A stretch of 64,000 nt of DNA from Tetraselmis striata (Eukaryota > Chlorophyta > Chlorodendrophyceae > Chlorodendrales > Chlorodendraceae): positions 62,001-126,000 of the forward strand of contig VCJN01000005.1 of NCBI GenBank assembly GCA_006384855.1. Direction: 5' to 3'. The position numbers and the translations under genes are program-made. The notes beneath the pieces are model-generated. The model was not told where the DNA came from, ran no database searches, and worked only from the letters and a program-made list of their open reading frames with translations. Positions 1 through 12,167 of this stretch are shown piece after piece. Numbering within the stretch: position 1 is the stretch's first letter; the number at the start of each line of letters is the position of its first letter.

Positions 1-1134
1 TAAGGGAGTTGACCGATTGACTTTATGCTACTTCCCAAAGTACAAGTAGTCAACGATAAAAAATATCCAGATATGGACAGTAGTCAAAACTTGACTTTGA
101 GCTCAGCCAAAGCGGAATCGATGGTCTGGGGAACATCAATAAAACCAGTGTATGGCTTCTCTCTTCACAAACAAGTTATAAGATGTTTAACATATCATCC
201 AAATCCCTGATGAAAGAAGTTAGTGTGTGCTTTATTCTGTGTGCAATCAACTAGGTGAATAACAATTCAGGTACATGGACAATGTTTTTTTGATTATTGT
301 TGGCTTGTTCCGCTGCTCATACTCTATGCTCCGAAACCATCGTCACATCTATTTCCCGAGGAATGATTCGCCGGCCCTCGCCCGCGCGAAAATTAAATAC
401 CTATTTCGGCAGTAGCTTGGCTGTATTCACATCCTGGAATAGAAGCTTGGACTGCTTCACCAAGAAAATGCACGCATGATATCGGTGGTGCGTTAAGGTT
501 TTGAAATATCGGCATGTAGCTGAATTTTGCCCGTCAGGAAATAAGGTATTTCAATGGTAACAGTAGGTAGGTGGGAGCTCACCGATGGTTGGCGAGAAGA
601 CTCCCTCCTTTCAACAACACGCCTTCTTTTCGAGCGCGCATTAAAAGGTCGCGATTTCCGTGACATATGGTTTACTTGAGTGACTGCGGCATGGAGGGTG
701 ATGGTTGCATGTCGAAGGTTGCAGGTGTAAGCAAGGTCGGCACGATGTTGTTCGATTTCCGGTTATTCAATAATGTCAAGGATGTTTGGCACGATGTCTG
801 GAGGCTTGCCAGGAGAAAGAGGATGATGGTTTGGTATTTTGTTATGTTGTTTCCATTTGTCAATAATTGGCAGTTGTCAATATGGTATCGACGATAAGCA
901 GCGCGAATGAAAATGCCATCGAGGGGATTTCCGGGAATCAAGGATGGAGCATGGCAGTATTGGTCATGCGCGTGATCAAGAGCATTGATAGCTCAAATGA
1001 ACCCGGAAGTGGAGGTAATTTGGAAACTGCGCATGATTGCAAAGAAGGGTTACGATCATGGTATTTGAGTGGAACAACCTTGGGAGGCCGGTTGAGAAAC
1101 AAAGAAGGGACGCCATATATAGAAGGCAAACATG
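1..1134. other. No supportable gene
   Basis: Moderately AT-rich sequence with only short, mutually overlapping open frames on both strands, none with a recognisable motif, exon-like codon bias or splice pattern. Nothing in it repeats elsewhere in the window as far as could be seen by eye. It abuts the left arm of the large palindrome. Confidence 0.5.
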
Positions 1135-3965
1135 CGACTTGCGGAGCTGACAGCATTGAACATGGTTACAACGTCCTAGTCTGCCGGTCTCCACTGCTCG
1201 GACAGGGCCGTTCCGAGGGCCTACTATCCCTAACATCTATGGGAAGCACATCGTTTAGTAAAATCTCAAGCTACGGCCGGTCTCTTTCGTTTCCAAGCTC
1301 CGCCTTCTTCCATCACGTGATGATCAATAGCTTTGTCATTATTTTCTGGATGATAACTACGGGTAGTCACAAGTACGAGCGACTGCCGCTATAATTGGCA
1401 ATGCGTGGATCGTCGTACCCCCCCTCCCCCCGCCCGCTCCGGTAAACCCATGCACATTAATAATATACTGGCACCGCGCAATATTACGGTCGCCGTGCGT
1501 CTTGGCTCCACCTGCCGCCATCGCCGAAAACTTCCTTTACGTCGCGGCGCTTATCGCCACACAGTGCCGGGTGTGGCGGTCCGCAGACCTCGGCCGCGGA
1601 CCGCCGTTGTAGCCGCCATGTCCCCCGCCCGAGTGGTCCTCGGAAGGGGCCTGAAGGGGGATGGGGAATTGGAGGGGGGAGGCGGGGGGGGGGGGGGGGG
1701 CACCAAGCAGCCTCATGTCCGAGTGTCGTTGCTCCTAGGCCGACATGCCGGTTATGCTCGCTTGCGCTCCGCTTGCCGTTGCAGCGCGCCTCGCCGATGT
1801 AGCCGCCCGTCCAAGGTAGACCGGGCTAGCCGCTATCGGACTCCTCTTGTTGCCGCCTGGCCGCGACTTCCTCAAAGCACTGCGGGTATCCTGTCGCATG
1901 CCCCCTCACGTGCCACCAGGCCGGGCCTCTCCGCCCTCAAACACTCTCACCACCGTTGAGCACCGGGCTGCTCCTGCCTCCTCGCCGCCCGCCGCCCTCG
2001 CCCGTAGTCCCCACGGGGCGGCTGAGATTCCCCGGGGTTTCCAAATGGGTCGGCCGCATGGCGGCGCCGCCGAACGCTCTGTCGTACTAAGTCATGATGT
2101 TCAGTGCATGTAGAACACATACGGGTCGGGGGGCATGCCTAATCTTATGCATGTCGGTCGCGAGTCATACTGAGCTACGAAAACACGATTGCATTTCCGA
2201 ATAGCGCCTTCGCGAGTAGGCTGCCCTCCCCAAGTCGTACAACCCCCTCCCCAGAAGTAGGCGGATCTCGGAGAGGCCGACCCTACGCCGGGGTACATGA
2301 AGTATTTTAAACATCTCGCCGTAAATTGTGGTTGCTGCCCGCCGGCGGCGGCAGCGTACGCCACGGGGACTCCGGGCATTATTTGAAAATCCCCGCCTGC
2401 GGGGCTTCCGAGGATCCGCGGCGCCAAGCGGCCGCCCCGCGGGATCACGGCACCCGCCGCCAAGCCGCGGCCCACCAGGAGCGGAGGACCCTGGGTGCGG
2501 CAGGCCCGGCGGCACCACCCCCACCTCCACATGGTGGGCGATGGTAACCCCTAAGACCCGTGCCCGGCTGGGTGCGGCAGGGGGCTGGGCGGGGTGCGTG
2601 GCCGGTTGTGGCGGGTCCTTGGATCATGCGACGACCGGGGAGCCCTACGGGGAGCTTTTCAAATAATACTCGAAGTCCCGGTAGCGCATGTTGGCGCCGC
2701 CGGGCAGCAAGCTTGTACGGGAGGCTGCTAAAATCAAACAACTTTTGTACGACCTCGGCCTTGCGTCGGCCTCTCCGAGATCCGCATACGGGTGGGGAGG
2801 AGGGTCTGTGCGACTCGGACCGGGGCAGCCTACTACTGGAGGCTTTTGCGGACTGCAGCCTCGGATTTGAGGCTCGCGAGGGCTGTTCGAAATAAAATCG
2901 TGTTTTCGTACCTCGGTACGACCCGCGACCGACATGCAAAAGATCGGGCGTACCCCCACCCGTATGTGTTCCACCTGTGAACAACTCTAATCCCGGCCTA
3001 GTATTGCGGAGTGTTCGGCGACGCATAATAAGGCGGCCGACCCGTTCGCAACACCCGGGAAACCCTCAGCCGCCCGTTAGAACGGGCGAGGGCGGCGAGT
3101 GCGAGGAGACAAGAGCCCGGCACTTCAAGGCGGGGCGGGCGTTCGGGGGCGGAGCGGCCGGTCATGGCAACGACTCATAAGGCCATGCGTCATGAGCCAG
3201 AGTGCTCCGAGGGAGTCGAAGCTATGCAGCGGGAGGAGTCAGATGGCGGTCAGCTCCGTGTGACCCTAGACGGGCGGCTCCACCGACGAGGCGCGCTGCG
3301 GAGGCAAGCAGCGCGCGGGCGAGCGGGACTGGCATGTTGCCCACATAGCGATGACCTCGCGGACGGGGGGGGGGGGGGGGGGGGGGGCGAGGGGGAGTTG
3401 GTGACCGCCTTTCCCCCTCCTGACACCCTTGCTTGGGGGTCCTCCCGCAAGAGCTCAGGCGGGCGAGACGGAGGCAACATCGGCGGACCGCGCGCGGCCG
3501 AGGCCGGCGGGCCCCCACAGGCAGCGTGGTGGGGCGATCAGCGCCGCGACCTGCGGGATTTCTTCAGCGATGGCGGCAAGAGGAGCCAAGACGCAGCACG
3601 ACGACCGAAGATTGCGCGGTGTCGGTGCATTACCAATGCGCTGGAAAACGTTTAATTTCGGGGGCGGAGCGAGTATCGCTGCATTTGTAACCCCCGTATT
3701 GCCAATCTGGCGACTACCCGTAGCTGTCCGAAAATAACATATCAGCTACTGATCACGTGATGGAAGGAGGCGGGGTTTGGAAACGAAAGAGGATGTCCGG
3801 AAGCTGGAGATGTAATTACATTATATGTGTTCCCTACTATGGTTAGGGATGGCATGCCCTAAGAACATCTCAGTATGGGCGATGGAGAGCGGCAGACTAG
3901 CACGTTGTAATCAATGCCAATTTCAGTTTCACTATCAATTTCGCGAGCTCAGCTCCCTAACGCAC
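1135..3965. repeat. Giant imperfect palindrome, arms about 1.4 kb
   Basis: The left arm (about 1135-2530) reads as a diverged reverse complement of the right arm (about 2550-3965). Anchor pairs in order are CCTAGTCTGCCG at 1175 with its complement near 3901; the poly-G tracts at 1681-1700 and 3362-3387; and ACACATACGGG at 2116 with its complement at 2959-2969. All pairs fold about a centre near 2540, so the arms have stayed almost equal in length. Differences are scattered substitutions and small indels. Open frames inside are GC-rich shadows with no recognised domain. It may be a foldback-type DNA transposon or a DNA transposon that consists mostly of terminal inverted repeats. Part of the outer arm (around 3780-3940) is related to 5870-6020. 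Confidence 0.85.
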
Positions 3966-5044
3966 TCCGCTAGGTACGGATCCGCCGAGGGGTTCATTTC
4001 TACCAGCGCCCATCGCGTGGAGTTGGGGGTGGTGCCGCCTAGCCCGCCGCATTCAGGGTCCTTCGCTCATGGTGGGCCGCTATATGGTGGCGGGCGGTAG
4101 CCTATCAAGTCGTGAAAGTGAATAAGCATATCATCGGTGCCAAGACTGAAAACATGCCGCAATTTCTAGTTTTATGATTCTTGACAAATCGCTCATGGTG
4201 ATATTTGGGCTCCACTTCAAACCTCCCGGCAGTTCAACGAACACCGAAGAAGCAGGTTGTGAGGATAGCGAGTCGGAGCTAGATTCGTTGCCGCTATATC
4301 GAGCAGTTCGGTATTATTTATATTGTTGTCGCGGGTTGGGGTCGCCATGATCGTTCGCACCAGCTGGCTCAAACATGTTGTGATTCAGCAAGCAGATCAT
4401 GTCCCGAGTTCCGCGACGAATTGTCAACAAATCCGAATTCAGTACATGATGTAGAGCAAGAGCTCTTTATTGATAGTGGTGGTGTAGGTGAATAACGGTG
4501 ACCAACGTTGCGGCGACGGTGTCCAGATATGGTGGCGATGGTCAGAACATTTCTTGTTCATCGAGGCAAATCGGAAAAGTAAAAATACATCAAGCACCCA
4601 GCCACTATCGCGTTGTGGAGGCGTAACTATCGAATGTAGCTAGGTCTCCTAGTCTTCCCTGCATGCGCTCGGCACTTGACAGCCATCGCAATGGACTGCG
4701 ACACCTTCCACCAAACGACAGAGGATGTGGCAGCCTCATCTTTCCCATAGCTACTCGTGGAACAACTTCACATCACCAGCTGTCCGGCGGCTGGCAAGTT
4801 GTAACAAGCATAGGAGGCGGTAGGGAAAGCGGTGGTGCAAGCACTCACCCACGCGGGGGTGCCGAGCTCCTCGTTCTCCCGCGCGAGGCACTGTATCCAT
4901 GCCGGCGCCGTCCCCCGGGCGACGTTTGCGGCCTCGGTACACCCATGGGGACGTCACCTATATCGACGTCACAGTTGTGGACGCGTTATGCGTGTCTCAG
5001 TGCCAACACCACAATCACTAGTCTCCCCGCCGGCTGTCCTGTAG
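3966..5044. other. Intergenic, nothing recognised
   Basis: Mixed-composition sequence between the palindrome and Rep1 copy A. There are short open frames on both strands at 4663-5055, but no domain, no intron pattern and no second copy in the window. Confidence 0.4.
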
Positions 5045-5539
5045 TTACGCCGTAATGGCCCGCAATAGCGATATCCCCAAGGAATGCACCCGTAATCCGC
5101 CCCGTATCTACCATGTAATCGCCACTTTACTGCTAGGCTTAGTAGTCGCAATGACGTGCCCGGCTCTCCCGCATTCTGAAATGCTACCTCCTACCATGTA
5201 ATGCCAACCCCATGGTACATTGGACCCACATCGCGCCTCGCGCGTTTACCCGTAATGGCTCCGGGTTTCGCCACACTGTACTATGGGATGAGCATTACAT
5301 AGTAGGACGTAGCATTTCAAAATGCGCGCGAACTGGGCACGTCATTGCGACTACTGAGTCACAAGGCTCATGACGAAGCAACGCCCAACGGTACCGTAGG
5401 TCTCAAGCCCTGCTCACGCGGCTAAATTGCATGCAGTGGCGCGAACACTTTACCATGCATCGCAGCAGCCAGAGCGCCAGTCACTAGCCCCTACAAACCC
5501 CCGCCGCTGCGAGCCGCCGGCGCCGAGTTGAGGTGTGCC

Positions 5540-6505
5540 ATGGGGCGTAGCAACTCCAAGCGCCGTCCTCCAAGCGCCGTACTCCTTACGGTCCTCCGTC
5601 CCAAGAAGCAACCCCCGGACAAACCCCATCCGCCTCTCAGCGCCGCTGTAATCCGCCTATGTGGGAAACTCCAACGACACTCAATCGGATGGCTACATAT
5701 TGTCCTCCGCATATTTCGATATTCCTTCAAGCTGCCGTGTCCAAGCCCAGTACCTCCCACAAACCCCACACGCACACCCACCGTTAACATACACGCTTCC
5801 GCAGACCACCGTACACGACACCCCCGCCACGGCAGGGGGGAACAATACCAAGCGGCATGGAAGGAGGAGGGGCGCGGGCAACAAGGAGGAAGGCCGGAAG
5901 TTGCATCCGTAATCTCTAGGGTTCCCACATCGGTTGGATAAAGCAGGTCCTACAAGCAACTCGGCTTGGGCAGTGGAGGGCATCAAGTCAGCATGTTGTG
6001 AATCAATTCCAATTTCAGTTTCCGGGCAAGGAGGGCTGGACCGCTGCCGAGGGGATTCCGTTACCGAAACTTACTCCGCTACCGCGCGTGTGACGCCTGC
6101 TTCATGAGGACTCGGATCTACGACACGCACATATGGGCGTGCGCAGAGCCACCTCTGCCCACCGCCGCGCCTGTCGTAGCCGGTGGTGATGGCGACCCTG
6201 CGGTAGCTGCTGCACCGTACGGCCGGCACGCCTATATATGCTCGGTCCATACCGGATCAGACAAAAACGCGGGGCGAGCCGGGTGCATCGATACCGTCGC
6301 CGCCGCCATCGCCACCGCTGCCATCTCCGCCACTCTCGCTTCCCCGAAACGAATCAACGAGCCCCGCCCCCAGCAGCGGGTAGGGGCGTTCGGTGTCGTC
6401 TTATGGCAACAAGCATGGCAGCGCAGGAGATGAATGCCGACCTTAATCACGTGGGCGCTGGCATAACCAAGACGTTCGGGTCGTGGGGGAGCTTTCTTCG
6501 CGTAG
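5540..6505 (+). pseudogene. Rep1 ORF1 remnant (Tudor-like protein), copy A
   Basis: The frame starts with MGRSNSKRR, which matches the start of ORF1 in copies B and C, but it is broken by an inserted repeat (about 5590-6015) and by stops. Downstream the exon encoding MAAQEMNADL and the first Tudor strand ends at a GT followed at once by a C tract (6507-6525), as in the other copies. The product is presumably a basic N-terminal, Pro/Ser-linked, Tudor-like protein made by the element. This copy looks inactive. Confidence 0.5.
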
Positions 6506-7019
6506 TCCCCCCCCCCCCCCCCCCCGCCCCCCCAACGCACCCGGTGCCCTCTCTGGCGTCCCGTTACACCTCGTCCCATAAGGCCCACCGCCGCCCAGTG
6601 ATAGCCACCCGTGTGCATCATCCGGGTTTTAGTTGGAGATGAGATAAAGAGGACGCAGACCGTCCCGGCGGATAGGGAGCTGGTGATGAAGGTGATTTAT
6701 GACGACAACGATCGGAAGAGCTAACTCAGTCGGAGATACATGCGCTATACCTGACGAGAGATCAGCTGAGCGATTTCACTCGCGGGTTGCCTCAAGGCGG
6801 CATTGACGACATATCGGTAGTGCGCCCTGCACACCCACCGTTAGTGCTTTTGGGGGGTGCTTACCCGCGTTGTTGCCCCATAGTTTAGGTATCAATAAGA
6901 GTGTCGCACTACTAGCAACATGCAAACGATGATTTGCTTTGCTTCCTTACACGCGCATTCGTTTAGATGCTTTGCGCGCATGTGCACCTGACATGACCTA
7001 CGTTAACGTCTCGACGCCG

Positions 7020-7463
7020 ACAGCGAGGCCGAAGGCATTGTCGCGGGGATTGTGAAAGGCAGCCCCTCTGACGACAACCGCAGCGACAGCGACGGCGAAG
7101 AAGACGATGGCGCGAGGTTTGACTTCAATACCGGGACTGGCAGCTCTCGACGAAGGAGCACGACGACGGGACGAGGTGAGCAAGTATCATGTCGACTCCC
7201 CCTCCCTATGTGTGGCGCCTACTCGTCCGTTGCTAACACATGCGCATGACCCACTCCGTAACAACCACCGTCAATTGTACATCAGTGCCGTGGCCACCTT
7301 GATGGAGGCCGCGCTAAATCTCTGCGAGTGGAAGCTGAAGCACAACATCAAGACGGCGGCGTTCGAGAAGCTGTCGAAGCTGCTAAAGAAACACATGCTA
7401 CCGAAGGACGGGTCAGACCTTACCGAGACGTCAAGACGGGACATCAAGACGGGCGGCATTTAA
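7020..7463 (+). pseudogene. Rep1 acidic exon plus tnp2-like helical exon
   Basis: The first piece (7020-7172) encodes an acidic Asp/Ser stretch (PSDDNRSDSDGEEDD) that is shared with copy C at 41075-41160 and ends at a GAG|GTGAGC donor. The second piece (about 7279-7463) opens after a CATCAG acceptor and encodes LCEWKLKHNIKTAAFEKL, then LLKKHMLP, and ends with a stop. The second piece recalls the helical segment before the tnp2 domain in plant EnSpm transposases (Leu-rich, LLK..LP spacing). That link is inference from pattern only. No DDE catalytic core was found downstream. Confidence 0.4.
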
Positions 7464-7734
7464 AGCTAGATGAGCCACGCATCAAGTAGTTCTTGCGTGC
7501 ATGCATGGACCCAGACTTCCCAACCCTGCCTCTGTGGCGGCCATGCTTTGTGCTTGGGACTGTGGGAGGCCGCTGGCGCAGACGATGCGGTGGATGTGTT
7601 TATGGGTCAGATTGTGCATTCGCTATTTGTGATCAGGCGCAGTCACCCTACCTCCTCCCCAACCCTTGTAAAGCAGCAACCTCATGAATCATGATCAACA
7701 ATCATGACAAATCATTCTCGACCGCAGATAACAG

Positions 7735-7990
7735 TTGATTAGATTTCTCTCCGTCGATTTCACAAACCGCATTACTTGTTCTAGCGGAGCTGGGGCAGCG
7801 GAGCGGCAACGCGCCGCGGCCGGGGCATGGGGGCGGCAACGCGCCGCGGCCGGGCAGCGGGGCGGCAACGCGCAGCCGGGTACGCTGTAGCCGGTTCACA
7901 TGGTATTAGAAAATTACGTATATGCCCGGAGCCCGCTGCGTTAAGATTCTGAACGATGACGCGTGCAAAACCCAAGGACGAAATATGGAC
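7735..7990 (-). repeat. Inverted segment inside Rep1 copy A
   Basis: This block matches copy C (about 41380-41620) only in reverse complement, while the sequence on both sides matches copy C in direct orientation. The block carries the short GC minisatellite (CGGCAACGCGCCGCGGCCG-type units). It therefore records a local inversion in copy A, or in the ancestor of B and C. Confidence 0.7.
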
Positions 7991-8107
7991 ACAAGAGGAC
8001 ACAAGGACGGACGCGTAACTTCTGGATAAAGGCACCCTCCCTTCACGCCTTCCTCCAAACTGCCTACATAGTGTTGCCATTCTGCTGAGTTTTGGTATGC
8101 ACACACA

Positions 8108-8235
8108 TGCAGGTTGTACATGAGAAGCCCGAGACACGGAGGCATATGTGGTGCTCATGCACAATACATCGGACGAGCAGTGGGTGCCCACTGACGAGTA
8201 CGGTAAGCATGCCATATTACTGCGAGACATGTGTG
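8108..8235 (+). pseudogene. Rep1 Cys-rich exon fragment
   Basis: After a CATGCAG acceptor the frame encodes VVHEKPETRRH, then WCSC, then PYYCETCVP, followed by a stop. The W-C-x-C and YYC-x2-C spacing recalls the C-terminal zinc finger of piggyBac-like transposases, but no second zinc pair or DDE core is visible. The VVHEKPE start is shared with copies B (22674) and C (41870), where the frame is lost soon afterwards. The assignment is weak. Confidence 0.3.
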
Positions 8236-8970
8236 CCGAGGTAGAGCAGCTTGACAACCACGTGTATGTTGGAGGAGTGCAGCACTTTCAGAAGCCAGGT
8301 GACCCACACGAGCCCCTTGGTGCCGGACCTCGCCCTCGTTGTGTGCCGATTGCACGCAGTTGAACGCATGGTGATAGGGCAAAGCAAGGCGCCCCTTCGG
8401 CCAAACACTCTCAGCGAGCATCATATGCCTTCCATGTAGCTCTGAAGCACATCGATGGGGGAGAAACTATGATGCTTCTATGCTGATCCGGACATTGTGA
8501 TGGACCGACACTTATCCTGGTTTGGCATGTCCTCACATGGTGTGGGGCAGTATGTGTGGTGCACATATAACACAATGACCCCGCACTACTAGCTGAATTT
8601 CCGTATAGCTGGTAAATGTAATCGATCAAGCTATGCTGCCCTGCAATTCCGCCCGGCGCCCCGGCTCGGCGTCCGAAACCTAGTCCCTTGCGGTTTTGAT
8701 CGGCGGCGGTTGCGAGGTCTCCACCGCCATCTAAATCCACGGCGGTTTAAAACATCCCCTGCAAGCAACCTGTGGGGTTGGACTGCAAGGGGAGGGGACA
8801 CAGTAATGGGGACAGTCATAGGGGTAAGGCTTATCATACCATGTTAAAACTCCAACACTTATGCGTGCTGCTACTCGCTTCTTTACCGTCAACTTTATGG
8901 ACAACTATGCCTCATCTGTACCTTGAACCACTTTGGCCGGAGGCCCAACTATGCCTCATATTTCCGAAGC

Positions 8971-9855
8971 CTACTCTCCCAAGGGGTCGTGGAGCATCTC
9001 ATGAAATGAGATGGTCTTAGTAGTGCAAAATTTTGTGAGTCGACCAATATAAAACAAGGTCCTTCCTTCCAGTATCTTTGTGCCCATTACTTCATGGGAG
9101 TCATTACGGAGGCCGCTTGCCCGTTGGCCTCGTCCATGCCGCATGGCATGTTGGGGTACGGCACGAAGGCTGCCCTGAGTGTTGCACCTTTTGGGTGCGG
9201 GAAATCGGGGGTGATGCCACCCGCCGGGTCGGCTACCCATTTCTTGGCAGCCTCTCTGAGTCTGCGCACATTGGTCGCCGTGTCATGGCGAGTGACCGCG
9301 TGGAAGGAGCGGAACAACAGGGTCGTAGCCGCGAACGCCATTGCCGTGAACAGCCTGAACTAGTCGACGAAGGCTTATCGCAGCTTTGGGTTCCCTAGTG
9401 GGTCCTTCGCGATGAACACTTCCGAGGCGCGGTATCGCTGAGCCCGCGCCGCAGCGAGCCATGTCCCGTCGTCTTCGCTATACATGCGTCCATCAGAAAC
9501 CGATGGTATCATCCGGCGCGTCTTAAAGGAAGAACTTCCAGCCCCGGAGAGCCTTTGCCCCAACGGTGAGGATGCCCTGCCATGTCTGTTCTGTGTCGAG
9601 ATAGATATACATATCGGTGTCGCTCATCGTGCAATTTGCAAACCACCCCGGCTCGAGATGGATGCACGCCCTCTCGACCAATTGGTGGTCGATGTAACGG
9701 ATGAACATCGTAGGGACGCGGTCGTACGCTGCAAGCAGCTGGCTGGCCATACTGAGCGAGGCAAGGAACCGTGGATGGTGGGTAACGCTACGTGCTAGCG
9801 GTGGGTGGGTTCGGTAGCTCGGAGAAGTCGGTAATTGAGCTGCACCGTTTGCCAA
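8971..9855 (-). pseudogene. Rep1 minus-strand ORF (unknown), copy A
   Basis: Overlapping minus-strand frames encode a protein also present in copy C (42389-43289). Shared blocks in order are VGAKALRGWKLF, SDG-MYSED, YRASEVFIAK, LGNPKLREAF, TNVRRLRETAKNW, and PYPNM-GMDEANG near the C terminus. Conservation of amino acids between two diverged copies argues that it once coded for protein. No known domain was recognised. The open frames of copy A are interrupted in at least two places. Confidence 0.5.
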
Positions 9856-10707
9856 CCGCCCGATTGCGGCACTACAGCAAGCCGTCGGCAGCCCCGACGT
9901 AGTCAGTCGCTTGTCTCACTGTTTGGGCTTGGGCAGACGCGTACCGTCGAATTGAAAGTCGTCGAATAAGGACCCTTCCCCGTTAAGGGGTAGTTACGGG
10001 AGAATTACGACCCTAAAGCACGTTCTGGGTCATCCGGCAACACACGTGTCTTCATTTACAGGCTAAGCACGGCCGCCATAAGGGATATGGCTCGGGATGT
10101 GACACAATTACGGGAATATTATGGTATGGATACGCAGCAAGCCAGATACTCGTTTTGCTACGACATGCGCTATACAATAGCGGATGAGCGCGAGTCGTCC
10201 CGGTGCGGCGCCGGACTTTTTTGGAAAGCAGCTGCGCCTACCTGACGCACCCTCGCACACCCGCCAAACCCCACGGTAGCTGCTCGTACCCCAGCACCCT
10301 CCGTCATGGCTAGGCAAGCCATGTTACTTCCATGATGCACCACATGGGCAAAGCTCTAAGGCATCATGAAGGCCTAACCATTCCACTCCATTGGTGGTAT
10401 GTGCAGCAAGGACTGCATCCATGCGGTCGTGCGGTAGGAACTATTCCCGGGCCGGGCATCAACCGACTGCGATATTCGCATTCACGCGGCGCAATCCCAG
10501 GGCCGCGACGCTTTCGGGTATGCTGTCGGTGACATATAATACTCGACAACTGCATTGAGCGGAAGCATTACGACGACGCCGGGAAGAAGAACCTGCGTTA
10601 TGCGGGTTTATTTCTAGTGTCCGATGATAATGTAGTCTCGCTGTATTTTACCTCGTCCGTACCCGACGCGTTGCGTGTCCGTGTCTTGAACCTCACACCG
10701 GAGGCAG

Positions 10708-10745
<38 letters not shown>
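10708..10745 (+). repeat. Longest poly-C tract
   Basis: An uninterrupted C run of almost 40 bases lies inside the Rep1 3' block. The matching tract in copy C is at 44058-44077, so the tract is ancestral but its length is unstable. Confidence 0.9.
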
Positions 10746-10746
<1 letters not shown>

Positions 10747-10889
10747 CGTGCGGGATATGACATGGGCACCGGCGTCAAGAACGCCTCCGTCGACGGTCCA
10801 TGCCATATTCCCATGAGCCGGGGGTTGTTGTCTCGCTTGAAAGGTACAACGAGTCGGCGGGTGGCTGACATGATTGCGTAGAGAATTGA

Positions 10890-10892
10890 CTT
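10890..10892. repeat. CACTA target-site duplication (left)
   Basis: CTT immediately before the CACTG end. It matches CTT at 18599-18601 and the single CTT in Rep1 copy C. Confidence 0.7.
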
Positions 10893-11496
10893 CACTGTGA
10901 GATTCAGATGTGACGTAAATGTGCCCTACTGGTGACGAACGACGACATACGGGGACGATACGGGACGGACGAGGGACGTGGATTTCATACCCAGTAGCGA
11001 CGACTATCGCGCGCGACCTGTAAAGTACTATATGAATTTCTCGTTTCCATAATTTCATCAAATTGATATGCGCACGCGGGCTCGCGTGTCGCCCGCCGAA
11101 GCGGAGCACCCGGGCTAAGTACAGGCGGATGTACGCACTCATTGCACATCGCCGCACATCGCTGACCGCACATCGCTGACCGCTGACCCCGCGGTGTGCG
11201 GCGATGTGCGGCACGACGGGCGGAGGTGTGGGCGGATGTAGGTGGTACGGTAGGTGGTAGGCGGTAGGTGGTGTTCGTAGGTGCGCGTTTTAATGCAGCC
11301 GCCGTAACTGCTGATGATTGTGTAACGCCCCAGCACGCGCATGAAGTACGGGGTCGCCTCACGGTCACCGCCGCTCACCGTTGAATCAAGCGCGGACAGC
11401 CGCGCACTCTCATCTGTGTTGCCTGCCGGTGGTGGGTTACATCCACCCCAACTCTCAACCCCCCCCCCCCCCCGCCCCCCGCGCGCGGCAGCAGGC

Positions 11497-12089
11497 ATGC
11501 CGGCAAAGGGATGGATAGCGAGTGTGTCGAAGGATGGCGTGTACTCATGCAAGCACTGCCGGGGCAACGTGACGGGCACATGTGATAAGATGGCGCGAGA
11601 GCGGCACTTCCTAAAATTCCCGAACTGTAGCCACTCGTTGAAGCGTGCGGCTAAGTTGCGCCGCAAGGCCGCCTTATCACAAGCAGCAGCAGCAGGGGCG
11701 GCAGCAGCAGCAGCAGCAACAACAGGGGCGGCAGCAGGAGTAGCTGCAGCCGTCGGAAACGGCCCGCCGGCGCCGGTCTCGGACGACGGCGGCTCGAAGG
11801 TGGACGATGTGATGGGCGTGGGGGAGGACCCCGTTGGCGAAGACGGTATGGACATCGACGCGCCTGCGTGGCCGCCGGCGGGCGTGGAACCCGCGATGAG
11901 GGCGTGATATGGAAAGGCGATCCCGGCGACTTCTACATGAAGGTCATCGCTAAGAAGTTCCGGGGAGTATGGCACTACGGCGTGATAACCGGCGTCGTTA
12001 CCGAGTGGGTGTTGGAGGACTACGGCGAGGCGACCCAGTGGCGCGCTGTTTTCGAGGACGGGGACATTGTGGGCCTTCTGCGTTCAGAG
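11497..12089 (+). CDS. Transposon protein with BED-like finger and Tudor-like domain (one frame break)
   Basis: From the ATG at 11497 the frame encodes MPAKGWIASVSKDG followed by CKHC, then H and C at BED-finger spacing (RERHFLKFPNC), a basic stretch, an Ala/Gln-rich linker coded by a GCA repeat, and an acidic stretch. The frame then shifts by one base near 11870-11900. The new frame encodes VIAKKFRGVWHYGVITGVV, then WRAVFEDGDIVGLL, a Tudor-like beta-barrel signature (K-F, G-V, V-x-x-DGD). It ends at a strong GAG|GTGAGT donor at 12089/12090. BED fingers bind DNA and are common in transposases. Tudor folds bind methylated histone tails or nucleic acid. The function in transposition is inference. 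Later exons are not firmly joined. Confidence 0.55.
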
Positions 12090-12167
12090 GTGAGTGGGCC
12101 CGGCCTGCGTGCTGGTGGCACCACTCAACTGCGGTTGTATGGAATCACACGCACCCGCCCGGTCGGC

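Larger units (their letters stand above)
5045..10892 (+). mobile_element. Rep1 family element, copy A, left part
   Basis: This long dispersed element is recognised by collinear similarity to copies B and C. Shared blocks are a GTAAT-rich leader (5050-5190); the ORF1 start at 5540; a Tudor-encoding exon near 6420-6505 followed by a poly-C tract; an acidic exon near 7020-7170; an intron acceptor block at 8040-8120; a block at 8430-8690; a minus-strand ORF at 8971-9855; and a poly-C block at 10620-10900. It contains extra DNA relative to the other copies (about 5590-6015 and 8145-8430) and one inverted segment (7735-7990). The copy is interrupted by the CACTA element and resumes at 18599. The superfamily is unresolved. 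A helical segment at 7290-7459 resembles the region before the tnp2 domain of EnSpm transposases, but this is weak. Confidence 0.75.

Noticed and set aside
10689-10745. Gly-rich or Pro-rich proteins spanning the homopolymer tracts
   Set aside because: G/C runs translate to poly-Gly or poly-Pro in any frame; the tracts vary in length between repeat copies and lie in introns or spacers.
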